Assembly (NCBI GenBank): GCA_025435555.1
Contig: JAIWWG010000010.1
Span: 543,413-607,412 of the forward strand
Source: Chytriomyces cf. hyalinus JEL632
Taxonomy: Eukaryota > Chytridiomycota > Chytridiomycetes > Chytridiales > Chytriomycetaceae
DNA length: 64,000 nucleotides
Direction: 5' to 3'
Shown here: positions 41,621 through 53,027 of the stretch, piece after piece
How the letters are laid out: every line of letters begins with the position of its first letter
How positions within the stretch are numbered: the first letter of the stretch is position 1
Notes under the pieces: generated by a model
The model's database searches: none
The model's input: only the letters and a program-made list of their open reading frames with translations
Told to the model about the DNA's origin: nothing
Position numbers and translations under genes: made by a program

Positions 41621-44600
41621 ACAGCAACAACAGCATCAGCAAGTCGGGTATCCAGGAGGATATGCTGGTAGAGGCGGTTCTCCTACAATCATGCAAATGC
41701 CGGGAAATGGTGTTATGGGATCGGGTCCTATGAGCGGTCCTCCGGCAGGCGGTCAACCGCCAATGAAGAGGAAAAAGTATGATGCTACTTCTTCTGCTGG
41801 AAATGTGGCTCCACCTGTGGGTTATGCGGGTCGGCCAAATGGTGGTGGTGGATATGTACCTGGAGGGCCAGTGGTTCCAGGGCCTGGAGCGAATACTTCT
41901 CACTTTCCAGGCGATGCGCAATCCTCTGCTCCTCCTGCTGGCAACTCGTACCCACCACACCATCTTGGTCCGAATGGAGGCAACTTGGAGGAACTTGAAT
42001 GGATCGATCGATGCAAGCGCTCCATTGCCAACAAGGCAGTGTACAATGAATTCTTGAAAGTCTTGAACCTGTTTAGCAACGAGATTATTGACTCGAAAAC
42101 GCTTGTTGAACGCGTGGAGCCGTTCCTTGCCAAGGCACCAGATTTGTTTACCTGGTTTAAAAAGTTTGTAAAGTATGAGGAGGAGCAAGTTGTTTGTGAG
42201 TATATTTTTCTTTGTTTTTGATTCTTGGGGTTTTGCATTTTTGACACTGTGGGGAACTTTTTCTCAGACAACTATGCCGCGAATCGACCTGATGTTGACT
42301 GGAGAACTTGTCGAAGGGTCGGATACAGCTACCGACGCATGCCTGACAATGTTCCTCGATCCGCATGCTCTGGACGAGATGATTTATGTCGCGAAGTTCT
42401 CAATGACGACTGGGTAGCTCAAGCAGACTACACAAGCAGTGAAACTGGAGGATTCATTAGCCACAAAAAGACCCTTTATGAAGAAGCGCTTCATAAATGC
42501 GAGGAGGAGCGATACGAGTTTGACATGAACATTGAAGCGAATCAACACACGATTGCGCTGTTGGAGCCGATTTATCGGAGGATTAATACAATGAGTCCTG
42601 AGGAGAGGGCGAAATTTAAACTTCCTGTTGGACTTGGAGGTGAGTTTTTGGATTTTTTTTATTTGGGATGGCAATGAAAAAGTTTTTTGACACATTGAAA
42701 CAGGGGTCTCAAAAACCATTTATCAGCGCGTTATTAAAAAGATTTACGATGTCGAAAAGGGAACTGAAATGATTGATGCACTTCACAACAACCCGGCTGT
42801 GGCGGTGCCAATTGTGTTGAGGCGATTGAAACAGAAGGATGAGGAGTGGAAGCGGTGCCAGGTAAACTGAGAAACTAATCGGATACTGACTGGTATTAAC
42901 TTGAAAGATGTTTGTTAGCGTGACTGGAACAAAGTCTGGCGCGAAATTGACGCCAAGAACTACTACAAAGCGTTGGACCACCAAGGCATCACCTTCAAAG
43001 TCACGGACCGAAAAGCCTTGAGCGGCAAAACCCTTTTATCCGAAATCGAAACGCTGTATCGAGAGCAACGCGAGCGAAGACGCACGGCCTTACCGCAACG
43101 TGCTACACCCAGTGCATACTACGCTTTCGTCAGCAACAGTAAGCTGGGGCCTGGTCCTTTGACAAGCACTGCATTTAGCCGTCATCAAATGGATTTCACG
43201 TTGGGAGATGGTATTGGGAGCGTGTTCCGTGATGCGCGGCGGTTGGTTTTGATGCATGTGGGGACTACCACGACTATGTCTCATGGGGAAGAGGATCGTT
43301 TTGGTGATTTTTTTAATAATTTCTTGAAGCGCTTTTTCTGCTTGGATGGGCTTGAAGTCCTCTCTGATGATGATGGTTTGGAGGGCAGTGTGGTTGAAGA
43401 CGGTGCCACAGATGGCGGAGATGAATCCCAAGGGCTTAGCAGGCTGACGCTGAGGAGGGAAGTTCTGATGAAGCAGACTGCGCTTGCGGCGGGTGATTCT
43501 TCGAATGTTTCAACGAATGGTGCGGCTTCTGCGGACGTGGACATGCTTTCGGATACGGAAAGTGTGAGCACGAAAGTCACTTCGACACATGTTCGCACGC
43601 CCATCAAGAGAGAGTACTTTCCGTTCTTTTGCAACAGTTCGTTGTATGTCATGTTTAGGCAATTTGAGGTTTGTTTTTTTGGTTCATGCAGGCCTTGATT
43701 GGTTAAGTCTTCAATCCTTTCTGTTGTATAAGATCCTATGCGCGCGGCTTGCGAAACTCAAGGAACTCTCTGACGAGTATCAAACATCCCCGCCTTCCTT
43801 CATGAGCGTGATCAACCCAACCGCAGTCAATCTCGGCCTCCAAAAACCCGATGCAGTTGAAAACGAGACACCCAAATCCAAAGACCGCTACGCTGGTCTC
43901 ATGCGCGCCGTGCATGAACTGCTTGAATCCAAAATCGACGCGATCGAATATGAAGATCGCCTGCGAGCACTCTTTGGTACTACCGCGTATCTTGGGTACA
44001 CGCTTGACAAGGTTGTTTCGACCCTTGTTAAGCAGATTCAGGTGGTCATGGCTGATCCGTTGAGTAATGACTTGTTGGAGCTTTATTTGAGAGATCGGTC
44101 AAAGCATATGTCGAGTGCAAGACAGGAAAATGTGTATCGGTTGAATGCTGAGCGGCTTATTGACGACGAGAACTTGTATCGATTGGATTATGTGAGACTG
44201 CTTTTGACATTGTTGGTTGTTTATTGACGAGCTTTCTTTTTGTTTTTAATAACAGCATGTGGCACCCAAAGTCCTTACCATGCATCTTCTTACAAAAGAA
44301 GACGCAGTGCTTCAAGATTCCACGTCTGTCGAAGAACTATGGAGTGTCTACGTGGACCAATTTATTCAACTCACTGGAAACAGCAACGGCCTCAATTACA
44401 ACGACCCACACGCAGTCCAACTCCCTCGCCGCGGTCACGCTGCGCAATTTACCAACAATGGACCCGTTTTCGGAAGCGAGCCGTTCTTGAGACGTACCAT
44501 GAATGTGAATTTGGAACATTTACCTGGCGGTGTCTTGAATGATGCTGTGGAATCGCGGTCTGGGCTTGAACTCAAGATTTGTCTCAATACGTACAAGATG

Positions 44601-44879
44601 TTCTTTGTTGAGGATACCGAGGATTATTTTGCAAGGCGTTGTGTGAAAAAAGCTGCACGCACAGCCGCGAGCGATGCTGAGGCAAAGGAGAAGTTGGGTG
44701 CGTGGATTGAGGAGAGGTGGGCGGAGATTGAGGCTGAAGATGTCGGTGACACTGCTGTTGCTGAAGATGTGATGGATGTTGCCAGTGATGCTGACAAGGT
44801 GGAAGCGTCTGAGAATGTGGATCCTGTCCCGGTGAATTCAGTTCCAGCGGATACGGGAATGGATGTGGAGATGAACTAA
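39933..44879 (+). CDS. SIN3: SIN3 transcriptional corepressor scaffold
   Basis: About ten exons, roughly 1,400 residues. PAH1 ([30 protein letters not shown]) is split by an intron near 40424-40490. PAH2 ([26 protein letters not shown]) is split near 41100-41165. PAH3 ([20 protein letters not shown]) lies at about 42005-42175. The Sin3 histone-deacetylase-interacting domain follows ([27 protein letters not shown]), and the C-terminal Sin3 region runs to EDYFARRC. Gln- and Pro-rich linkers separate the PAH domains, including a polyglutamine run at 41590-41640. SIN3 holds Rpd3-type deacetylases, and sequence-specific factors dock on its PAH domains. The gene looks complete and intact. It lies 5 kb from the zinc-finger array. 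Confidence 0.95.
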
Positions 44880-45124
44880 CTTTCTGTCCAGCCGAGGAAA
44901 TGTGATGTTGTTTGCGCGCATCGACCGACACTTGGTTTTTTGTGGAAAAGTGTGATAAATTCAAGAGCAGATGCCCTGATGCCTCCTTGTCTGATCCATT
45001 TACCATTCTTTGAAAATCGAGAAGTGAAAAAGAGATCGGCTATTTAATAAATCTCAAGCGCATCCAGCTCACACGGAAAAGTGACTAGGGATGAAAAATG
45101 CGCGAGAGAGTAGACAACACCCAA

Positions 45125-46350
45125 TCAGCTAATGACAACAAACAGCATGAAAAAGACAACCAAAATCCCAAAGACTTGAATCATGAGCCATCGATTCCCT
45201 TGCAACCTTTCCAAATACTTTGCCAACTCTCCATGCGCGTTCGAAACATTCACTTCCGTGTCCATCACATTCACATCAATCCGTTGCACCATTTCCCGCT
45301 GCTGCGACAGAATCTGCGTAAACTGGCTGTAAATTTGGCCAAGCTCCGCGATCGTGGATTCAATGCTTTCGATCGCCTGGCCGCGCGATTCAATGTATTC
45401 CATGGTTGCTGCGTTGTTGTTTCCTTGCACGAGCTGTTGTTGCTGGAATCCGCCCATATCAATCACGGAATCGCTGCCGTTGCCTGTGACACCGCCGCGG
45501 TTTCGAAGGCCGTCTGGTTGCATCGAGTCATTGTCAGCGAGATGTGATTTGCGGTCCGGGTTGTATAAGGGCGATGAGTAATTTGCGGCGGAAGTTGCCG
45601 AGGCGGAGAAGAGAGAGGATGAGGATGAAGAGGTGTCACCTGCAAAAAGCGGCGCACTTGCTGGATTTGAGGAAGGAATCGCGCCAAATAACGGGCCCGA
45701 GTTGTTGTTTGCAGGTGATGGGTTTGCAAAGGGTGAAGGTTGGGGGATGACGTTTTGGACGAGGTATCCGGGTTGTTGGGGCTGGGGCGTTGAAGAGCCG
45801 CTCGTTGGAGCAAAGCTGTACTGGTCCCGTCGGTTTTTTTGGTCCTTCATGTTCTGTGTGCGAATCTCGAGAATGTTTTTGAATTCTGAACTGGTTGATG
45901 CGAGCTTTGTCTGGAGTGAAGTGATGACGTTTGACGAGTGCTCCTTCAGCTGCATTGAGAGGGCTGTTTGTCGCTGATGCTGTTGCAGCAGCGAAATCTG
46001 GCGGTTGACTTTGTTGATGTCCTGTTTGATTCCCTGGACGAGTTCATTGATTTCATTGGGTCGATCGTCAAACAGCGTCTTTTTCTTTGCGAGAAGAGTG
46101 AGCGAATGCAGCTTGGCTGGTTCATTATGAGTCTGGGTGAGTCGATGCAACTGTATGGCACAAACGCAATATAATGGCATTCACCCATCGTTGCGTTGAT
46201 TTCGCGGGCAATCAGACTCGCAGCCTTGGCAAACTCCGTCTTTGCATTCTGATGGCTCTGTGGGTTGAGTAGCTTCGCACTGGAGTTGGACCGCTGTGAG
46301 AGGGACTCGCAGCATGCGTGGAACTCGTTCGTGCGTTCCTTGATGGTCAT
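45125..46350 (-). CDS. SED5: Syntaxin-5 / Sed5 t-SNARE
   Basis: Two exons in phase, 46185-46350 and 45125-46116. The N-terminal MTIKERTNEFHACCESL is the conserved Sed5 start. The SNARE motif runs IESRGQAIESIESTIAELG to MVQRIDVNVMDTEVNV, with the central Gln of a Qa-SNARE in the QFTQIL region. One C-terminal membrane anchor follows (MIQVFGILVVFFMLFVVIS). It serves ER-Golgi and intra-Golgi vesicle fusion on Golgi membranes. The Ser/Pro/Asn-rich linker between the Habc and SNARE parts is longer than in yeast. Tail-to-tail with SIN3. Confidence 0.93.
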
Positions 46351-46390
46351 TTATTTTCCAGATTTGTTTCACATAAACGTGAAATATTCG

Positions 46391-47000
46391 ACATCAATCA
46401 TTTGGAGTCAAGACGGCAACGCGAGCTGCTTCTTTCATAAAAGTGTCGCAGTCATTTCCGTCGCGGTACGGGTTTTGCGGATTCTCAATCATCACAACGA
46501 GTCGGGGTAATTTCATTTTGCCATGCCGCGAGACAATGCCAAGCCCAACAATGTTCTCGTTCGAGTGTTGACTGTTTCTGAAATCTGCTGAAGCGTGGAT
46601 GATTTCCCAGAGCAAGCGGGTGATATCGGAAGAACGAGTGGCTGGGTTTCAAGCGTCAGGCAGCATTCCAGCAAATAAGTCTTTTTCACGTGATATTAGC
46701 GCAGATCGACGCCTCTTAGTTTTCGTTTGAGATTTGTTCCAGAGTGGCTCAGACCGCTATTGGCTGCAAGAAACATTAGCAACGATCTCGATTGAACAAA
46801 GAAGGAAACGTACGGCGGGCTGAAGTAATTACACGCACGTGAATTGATTCGTATGGCGGAATGGATTCGGAAACGGCGCCGATTCGCTCCGACGAGTTCA
46901 TGGCCCAGTTCGCTCGCAGTTGGTCCTCCTTCACCGCCCTTGACGAGACTGCTTGATCTTAGATCGAATGCCGTCTTTGAGGCGCTTGACTGGGCGGGAC
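46391..47000 (-). CDS. Unidentified conserved-looking small gene
   Basis: The last exon (about 46391-46625) reads ENIVGLGIVSRHGKMK and PRLVVMIENPQNPYRDGNDC, then EAARVAVLTPND, a clearly coding pattern. An upstream exon near 46850-46960 carries NWAMNSSERIGAVSE and SIPPYESIH just before a GTGCGT donor. The link between the exons and the start were not resolved. I do not recognise the family. It lies divergently from nothing obvious and just upstream of SED5. Confidence 0.4.
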
Positions 47001-47061
47001 AGGTCAACTTCGACTGTGAAAGCAGGGTGTGGGGGATTTTCGCAAGCAATTTTTTAAGCAT

Positions 47062-47800
47062 TAATATTTAAATACATGGACAAGCACAACAAGTACACTG
47101 ACAATCAGAACCATTATTTTCACAAGACTCCACAAGAAAGAAACAGAAATAAAAGCGATTCAGTGTCAGCCGAGATTGCTCTCGTTTCCAGTGGGAGCCG
47201 CGAGGGGGCCCTGAATCATATCCCACCAAAAAATTGCTCACCTCAGGTATCAAGTATCCAGTGTCCACATCCAGCTTGATCCGCATCGATGGTGAAGTTA
47301 TTCGAAATGGGGACTTGGCCTGAGAGAAACAAAACGGTGCAATAACAGGAGAGAGCATCGAAATGCGATGAGGAAAGCCACCCAGCCAGCCAACTGAGCA
47401 GCTTTCCCCACCTGAGATACCTGCCCTTTGCCTGCCCATCTCCTGCGACACCATGTCATCACCAACAGACGCGTCGTCAGCATGGCCCCGGCCTCAGTGA
47501 TGAACCCATGTTTTCCCTTGTGTGTGGGTGTGCAGTGCCCTTTGCTCTTGTGTGTGCAGCAATTGGACTTGCTCTCAACAACTGAGATGGGCACCGCGCG
47601 TACGAGCGTGTCTTGGTGGCGATGGCGCAGTGGTGGCGCGAGGAGATGACTTGCTTGCTTGGGTAAGTGGGTGCGTGAGGACGCGAGTATCAAAAAGCTT
47701 CAAAGTGATGAGACGGCATGTCAGAGTGGAGAGTGTGTCTGTGTAGAAGCAGTGAATGTCATCGGTTAGAGCAGGTGTTGTTGGGGAATAAGCGGGAGCG
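47062..47800. other. Unresolved stretch with a diverged duplicated segment
   Basis: Short minus-strand coding-like pieces occur (RIKLDVDTGYLIPE before a GTGAGC donor at about 47240-47285). Bases 47152-47235 are a diverged copy of 49598-49680. No complete gene could be built. Confidence 0.35.
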
Positions 47801-47839
47801 TTGTTTGATGCTTACTTTGTTTTTTGGGTGAGACGCGCG

Positions 47840-48782
47840 TCAAAAATGTGCGTGCGCAGTCGTCAAGAGAAATGCGCCGACTGGCCGTCCCGCCAAAAAG
47901 TGCAAAGCATCAATAACAAACTTACCAACACCCAACAACTCCACCAGCATCCCCAAACACCGACACCGGGACAGGCAGCACTGCCAGCACCCAACATCGC
48001 AAGACCGAGCAGCAGAATCCTTGCGAGCATCAAGGCTGTTTTCTTCGACTGCTGGCACATCTGCTCCCACAACATACGTTTTAACATGGTGTCAACACTC
48101 TGCCGTATGGATTCAAAATGACGACTTCATAGGAGTAGTCGAAATAGACAGCGGCCAGATGGGCAGCTTTCGATCTGCAGGTTGAATGAGCCTGGTTTCG
48201 TGGAGGCGGCGACACATACACAAAAACTCTGGTCACAACATACGAGCCGCCAAAAGATGTCCAGACGGTGCACAGGGATTCTTCCAGACCATCAGACATA
48301 CCCAGGAATTCCACCCATGTGAGTTCCTTTTTTGTGGCATTGCAGCAAAACTTACCCTGTGGTTTTTTCCCCCTCACAGCATCCACACGCAAAGCATCAT
48401 CGCGTCCTTTCCTTTGCGTTCATTCGAATCCGAGTATAATGACAAGCATAGATCGTCAATCTTGCGTCTCGAGGCATTTTCGATGACTTCAAACTTGTTG
48501 GGAGGTTGCACGTCTCACCCCACCAGGCGAGAAGATATGCGATTGAGATAGAGTCAACAAAGATGCCGAAAATTGCGATGCACAGCCGCAAAGTCAGGTG
48601 TTTTCGAATTCGATATGTATTGCTCGGAGCCACGCAGCAACACGCTCGCCTAGCAGCACAAAGAAAGAAATCAAATGGACCATGTACATCGATGTTCCAT
48701 CATATTCCCTTCCTCCAGATACAAAGGGGATCCTGGATGTTTTGCGGGATGTGAGATGGTCCACAACAGTTTCAGTCAGCAT
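47840..48782 (-). CDS. Possible multi-spanning membrane protein, exons unresolved
   Basis: Several minus-strand frames in order carry hydrophobic stretches: YMVHLISFFVLLGERVAAWL, LCIAIFGIFVDSISIAYLLAWW, TVWTSFGGSYVVTRVFVYV, LARILLLGLAMLGAG and WWSCWVLVSLLLMLC. Aromatic residues and spacing suggest transmembrane helices of one gene interrupted by introns, starting near MLTETVVDHL. I cannot fix splice sites or family. An alternative is chance hydrophobic frames. Confidence 0.3.
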
Positions 48783-49356
48783 TTAAACGTCAAATAAACC
48801 TCACCTCAATGAAGCATCACTGAATATGTTTGTATCCTCCGATTATCAAAAAGGGACAATATAAAGCCACCAGAGACAGAGAGAATCGGTTGGGGGGCAT
48901 CCTTGAGGGGGGTCATTGAAAGTCTGAGATTGTGCGGAGGTCATGGGTGCTCGTCGCAGTTGCCTTGACGAGATGCACCACATACATTCGACTTGGGAAT
49001 AGATGTGAAACCAACTGCTCCTCAGTGCTCGAGGATATCAACGGCAGGATCGAGGTGGCGACATGGACAATCTGAAGATCGCCTGTTCAGGGAGATTTTT
49101 TTTTGGCACCATCACCAAGCAGCCACAAACGCGGCTCATTCAAAAGTAAGCAGATCCTGTTCTTAACATGTGCAGCTTTCCTGAGTTGTTGCGTGTTACA
49201 AATACTTGAACGACAACAACAATATTGACGAATTCACGCGACAGAATAGACTTCTTCCAAGTCAACGCGTGATTTCATCGAACAGAGATGCAGATTGCAC
49301 AAGCTCTTGTCACACGAAGCACTGACTGACTCCGCGTTGTGAATGCAAACGCGCGG

Positions 49357-49590
49357 TTAGATGGCGGCGCCCGCGTTCACAATTGAATAAATCTCATGCG
49401 GCAGCGGCTGCGATTCGAGGGATGGAAGTGAACATTCAGAGTCCAATTTCGACAGCAGGTCAAAGAATCCGAATCTGAGAGGGCACAAAAAAGAGCCCAG
49501 ATGACCATCACCTGACAAACAACCAAGTCTCGGAGCAGTCGCATTCACACCCAAAGCGATTGTCAGCAATTTTATTTCAGAATACTCCAC
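49357..49590 (-). other. Unassigned ORF next to the second copy of a duplicated segment
   Basis: A 77-codon frame (MEYSEIKLLTIALGV...). The adjoining 49598-49680 resembles 47152-47235. A minus-strand reading of the copy gives NFFVGYD and SRLTLNRF, shared with the first copy. Possibly a two-member gene family or relics of one. Confidence 0.25.
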
Positions 49591-49597
49591 AAAGACG

Positions 49598-49680
49598 AAA
49601 GCGATTTAGTGTCAGCCGAGAGCAACCATGATTGCTCTCGTTTCCAGTGGGAGCCGCGAGATCATATCCCACAAAAAAAT
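49598..49680. repeat. Diverged direct duplicate of 47152-47235
   Basis: Both copies contain AGTGTCAGCCGAGA, ATTGCTCTCGTTTCCAGTGG and GAGCCGCGAG, followed by ATCATATCCCAC. They differ by short indels of 8-13 bases. They are in the same orientation, about 2.4 kb apart. Confidence 0.85.
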
Positions 49681-49988
49681 TGAGTTCACCAAGTAACTTG
49701 GATGTATTACCAGTCTCCAGTCGGAGACATGTGAGTAAATGTTCGCTCATTCAGCCAGTCTCATGACCTGGCCCCAAACTCAACCAATACCGTAGCGCTG
49801 GTGAGCCGACTCAACTCAAACAAAGCACCCAGCATCGTGCAATCAAGAACTGATAGTATCAACAGTGCGTCTTTCCAAGAGTTTATTTTCGATTCCGTCA
49901 AAAGCGCATTGAATAGAGCCCCCTTATTCAGATTCCACACACGCCCTCCAACACCACAATACACTGTAAGAAATGCCGAATGCATAAT

Positions 49989-50430
49989 TTACTGGCTGTA
50001 AGCCCAGACGCTGTTCGCGAGAGTATCCTAGTGGTGAGTACAGCACAAATCTCACATGCAAAAACAAAAGACACGTACTTCTTCAGCAGACCGTCCTGGG
50101 TGGCAAGACGGTTGATGCTGTCATCGGCCTCTCCCAAAGAGCGGACAAATCCAGACAGGGCGTAAGCCTTGGTGGCTCCGGTAAGACGACCGTTGGCATC
50201 GACTTCACCGATGCTGATTTGGACTGAGGCGTGGTCCTTGGCAGTGATGAGACGGCCAGTGGCACTGCACTTTCTTGGGATGTACAAATCGACGATCTGA
50301 AGAATTGATAGGTTTCGAGATGAGTTATTCGAGCCGGATTGAGTAGATTGATAATAAGTTGCTATGATTCGATGGACGGATTGCGATGGGTGCAATACGG
50401 GACACTCACTTCGCCCTTGTCGTTCTCCAT
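49989..50430 (-). CDS. RPS21: 40S ribosomal protein eS21
   Basis: Three exons in phase: 50410-50430 (MENDKGE), 50079-50296 and 49989-50010. The protein reads MENDKGE, then [36 protein letters not shown], and ends DGLLKNVWAYSQ, the fungal eS21 pattern with its usual length (87 residues). A component of the small ribosomal subunit. The first exon is tiny, as in many ribosomal protein genes. No ribosomal feature is missing. Confidence 0.95.
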
Positions 50431-52020
50431 TTTCTATTCCATCCGAGGGAAAGGAAGGTACGTTTAGTTGGCTGTGTGGTCGGTTATGAGAGGGAATATG
50501 ATTCGAAGCCGCAGCTCATCCAAGTGCAGGAGTCATCCCAATATGCCTCCTTCCATTCACTATTCGAGATGGATGCTGATGCGACTCTGCTCTCGGATGG
50601 GCGTACGTGCTGTGATGGCGAGTGGCTGATGCAGGGTCACGCATGTCACTTACGATTTTAAGTAAAAGGGTGGAAAAGAGATGGAGACCCACTCAACGCA
50701 ACCCCCTGGACATTCGTCCTGCCACAAGTTACGGCGCCGACAAAGTTTTGTCAGTCGCACTATCGAGAGACAGATTCTTTCTCGGGGGCGGCGAAAGCTG
50801 ACGACATACCATTGTAAGCTTTCTTATCAACTTGTCTTGCCACGAAACGCAGACATCAACACTCTGGTCATACGTTTTATCTTAAACAGACGCATGATGC
50901 ATGGTAATTCTTTGCTTGAGGTATGTAAACCATGGCAACTGACACGATGAACGGCTCCCTCCAAAAGGGCAGCTGAACTGGTAAAGTGTATTCATCTATG
51001 CCTCAAAGTAACGAGCAGATTCAGCAATAAACCAACTATCAAGGTAATGAACAGATTTGGTTTTATTCCGTTTTGAACAACATACTTTGACGAGGCATCA
51101 AGTCACAACAGTGAAAGAGATGTCTGAATTACTGCCTTAGCTCACTCCTCGTTGCGGTGGTTCCCGAAATTTACAGCAGTCTGGGTCGCAAACTTGGCCG
51201 CTTTGACACCCTCAGACAGCACTTTTATGTTCAATAGAATTTATGGGTGTTGGCTGCTGGCTGTCTTAGGGTGTCAAGTTGTGCTGAGTTTGGTTTGATT
51301 GCAACCTTGCTGCAGGTACAACGCCTTTGAGACGTGAGCTAGCCGTGACCGACAAGCAACGCATGCTTCACAGACTACCGTTCTTGAGTTACATTACTTT
51401 GAGATTACAGACAACATTGCACAAGATGATGCAGTGAATTGCCTTGAATCCAAATGGAGTAGTCGGCGTTCATAAGTTTGAGTTGCCGCAGACAGCCTTG
51501 GATTGGTCTTGGGGGAGAAGCAGTGGATCAGACAGTGAGGTTTGGCTGATGGGTGAGGGTGTTGCTTTATAGCAATTGTGGGTCAGCATTTGTTCATGCG
51601 AAATGTTCGTATGCCCAGGTTCATGCGAATCAGTCGCTTCATCAGGAACCTCGTGTCGCTGTGCACGAAAGTTGATGATGAATTCGACCAACTGATCAAT
51701 AAAAACGCGATGCTTGCTTGTATGAAACGGCTGTTTTCTCCGGTAAGTCAACATAGGCTTAAATTTTGCGTGCAGAAACAGTTTGTTACATGCTGTCTCT
51801 CAGCATATCAACTGTGGAGCAGTTTTACAGAATGGGGCGTGTTAGCTGCATGGCGGTCATGGCCGTCATGTCGCGTGATCCAAAAGGAACACAAACTTGC
51901 AAAAACAGTGCATCCTGAGAGTGTTAGAGACATGAGTATCATTATTAGGCAACAGAAATACACGTAAGATGGCAAACATCCAAGGAAAAGAGAGGAAGAG
52001 TCGAAAGAAAACAAAAGTAC
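50431..52020. other. Gene-poor region upstream of tRNA-Lys
   Basis: About 1.6 kb with only short frames (longest 129 codons, 51578-51967, no recognisable domain). The eS21 promoter must lie at its left end. I see no RNA gene or repeat in the rest. Confidence 0.35.
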
Positions 52021-52092
52021 GCCCAACGTGGGGGTCGAACCCACAGCCTTCAGATTAAGAGTCTGACGCTCTACCGATTGAGCTAGCCAGGC
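52021..52092 (-). tRNA. tRNA-Lys (anticodon CTT)
   Basis: On the minus strand a full cloverleaf can be drawn: acceptor 5' GCCTGGC with 3' GTTGGGC (with G-U pairs), D arm GCTC..GAGC containing the A box TAGCTCAATCGG, anticodon stem CAGA/TCTG with loop CTCTTAA (anticodon CTT), and T arm GTGGG-TTCGACC-CCCAC with the B box. No intron. CCA is not encoded. It lies next to an LTR cluster. Confidence 0.93.
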
Positions 52093-52101
52093 ACGTGTTA
52101 T

Positions 52102-52446
52102 TGTTAGAGAATAGGTCAATTCTTGGAACTGGCTTCTTGACTATTCAGAGGCTGGACTTGGACTGCTTTCGTGCAGGAGAGAGATAGAGAGTAGTAAATG
52201 AGTTGTGGAGAGACTGCTCTTTATTGGAGAAAAGGGGCAGGCTTAAATAGGAGTTTCTGGTAACTAATCACAAAGTGAAACAGTTGGAAAATGGTTTGGA
52301 GATTTTAGAAGAGAGAGATTTTTGGTGTGTTGGAATTGGTTCAAAATAACGAGCGGGTTTCTGAAACGTGGGAAATTTAGTTGATGAGAACTTTTTGCTG
52401 CGCATTCTTTGAAGTACGTCAACGTAATCCAGTAGAATACGTAACA
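52102..52446 (-). mobile_element. Solo LTR, copy 1
   Basis: 345 bp with TGTTA...TAACA ends. It is repeated almost exactly at 52451-52790. On the minus strand it has a promoter-like CTATTTAAG and then AATAAA in its middle, so the LTR is read on that strand. It begins 10 bases upstream of the tRNA-Lys 5' end. Confidence 0.75.
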
Positions 52447-52450
52447 GTAA

Positions 52451-52790
52451 TGTTAGGGAATAGGTCGAGTGCTGGAACTGGCTTCTTGACTATTCAGAGG
52501 CTGGACTTGGACTGCTTTCGTGCAGGAGAGAGATAGAGAGTAGTAAATGAGTTGTGGAGAGACTGATCTTTATTGAAGAGAAAGGGCAGGCTTAAATAGG
52601 AGTTTCTGGTAACTAATCACTAAGTGAAACAGTTGGAAAATGGTTTGGAGAGAAGGGAGAGATTTTTGGTGTGCTGGAATTGGTTCAAAATAACAAGCGG
52701 GTTTCTGAAACATGGGAAATTTTGTTGTTGAGAACTTTTTGCTGCGCATTCTTTGAAGTACGTCAACGTAATCCAGTAGATTATGTAACA
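52451..52790 (-). mobile_element. Solo LTR, copy 2
   Basis: 340 bp, about 95 percent like copy 1, with the same TGTTA...TAACA ends and orientation. It follows copy 1 after four bases (GTAA) and directly abuts the next LTR-like block. Small indels distinguish the copies. Confidence 0.75.
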
Positions 52791-53004
52791 TGTTATGTGC
52801 CACGTAAATAACCTTAAGTTCCAGAGTCTTCGAAACCCTGACTTCCAAATTCTTACGTGTCATTTCTTTTAATCACCTTTCGATCTCTTTCTTTGACATT
52901 CCAAGAATACGGGTATAAAAGACCTTCCTCTGATCTACAATAAAGAACATCTTATCCTCTGAATATTCTAAGACCTCCTTGGAATCTGAGCCCATTCTGT
53001 AACA
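52791..53004 (+). mobile_element. Probable 5' LTR of the Ty3/gypsy element
   Basis: 214 bp from TGTTATG to CTGTAACA, so it has the expected inverted ends. It contains TATAAAAG at 52914-52921 and AATAAA about 20 bases later. A primer-site-like TGGTAGCATCGGAG follows at 53007-53020, and the gag ATG is at 53028. No matching 3' LTR is in the window to confirm it. Confidence 0.55.
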
Positions 53005-53027
53005 TTTGGTAGCATCGGAGCATTGCC

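Noticed and set aside
41571-42188. Minus-strand ORF of 205 codons with poly-Leu
   Set aside because: Antisense of the SIN3 polyglutamine and PAH3 region.
45098-45547. Plus-strand ORF of 149 codons
   Set aside because: Antisense to the SNARE motif and membrane anchor of SED5.
51808-52119. Minus-strand ORF of 103 codons containing LAQSVERQTLNLKAVGSTP
   Set aside because: It overlaps the tRNA-Lys gene. The peptide is simply the translated tRNA sequence, a common spurious ORF.
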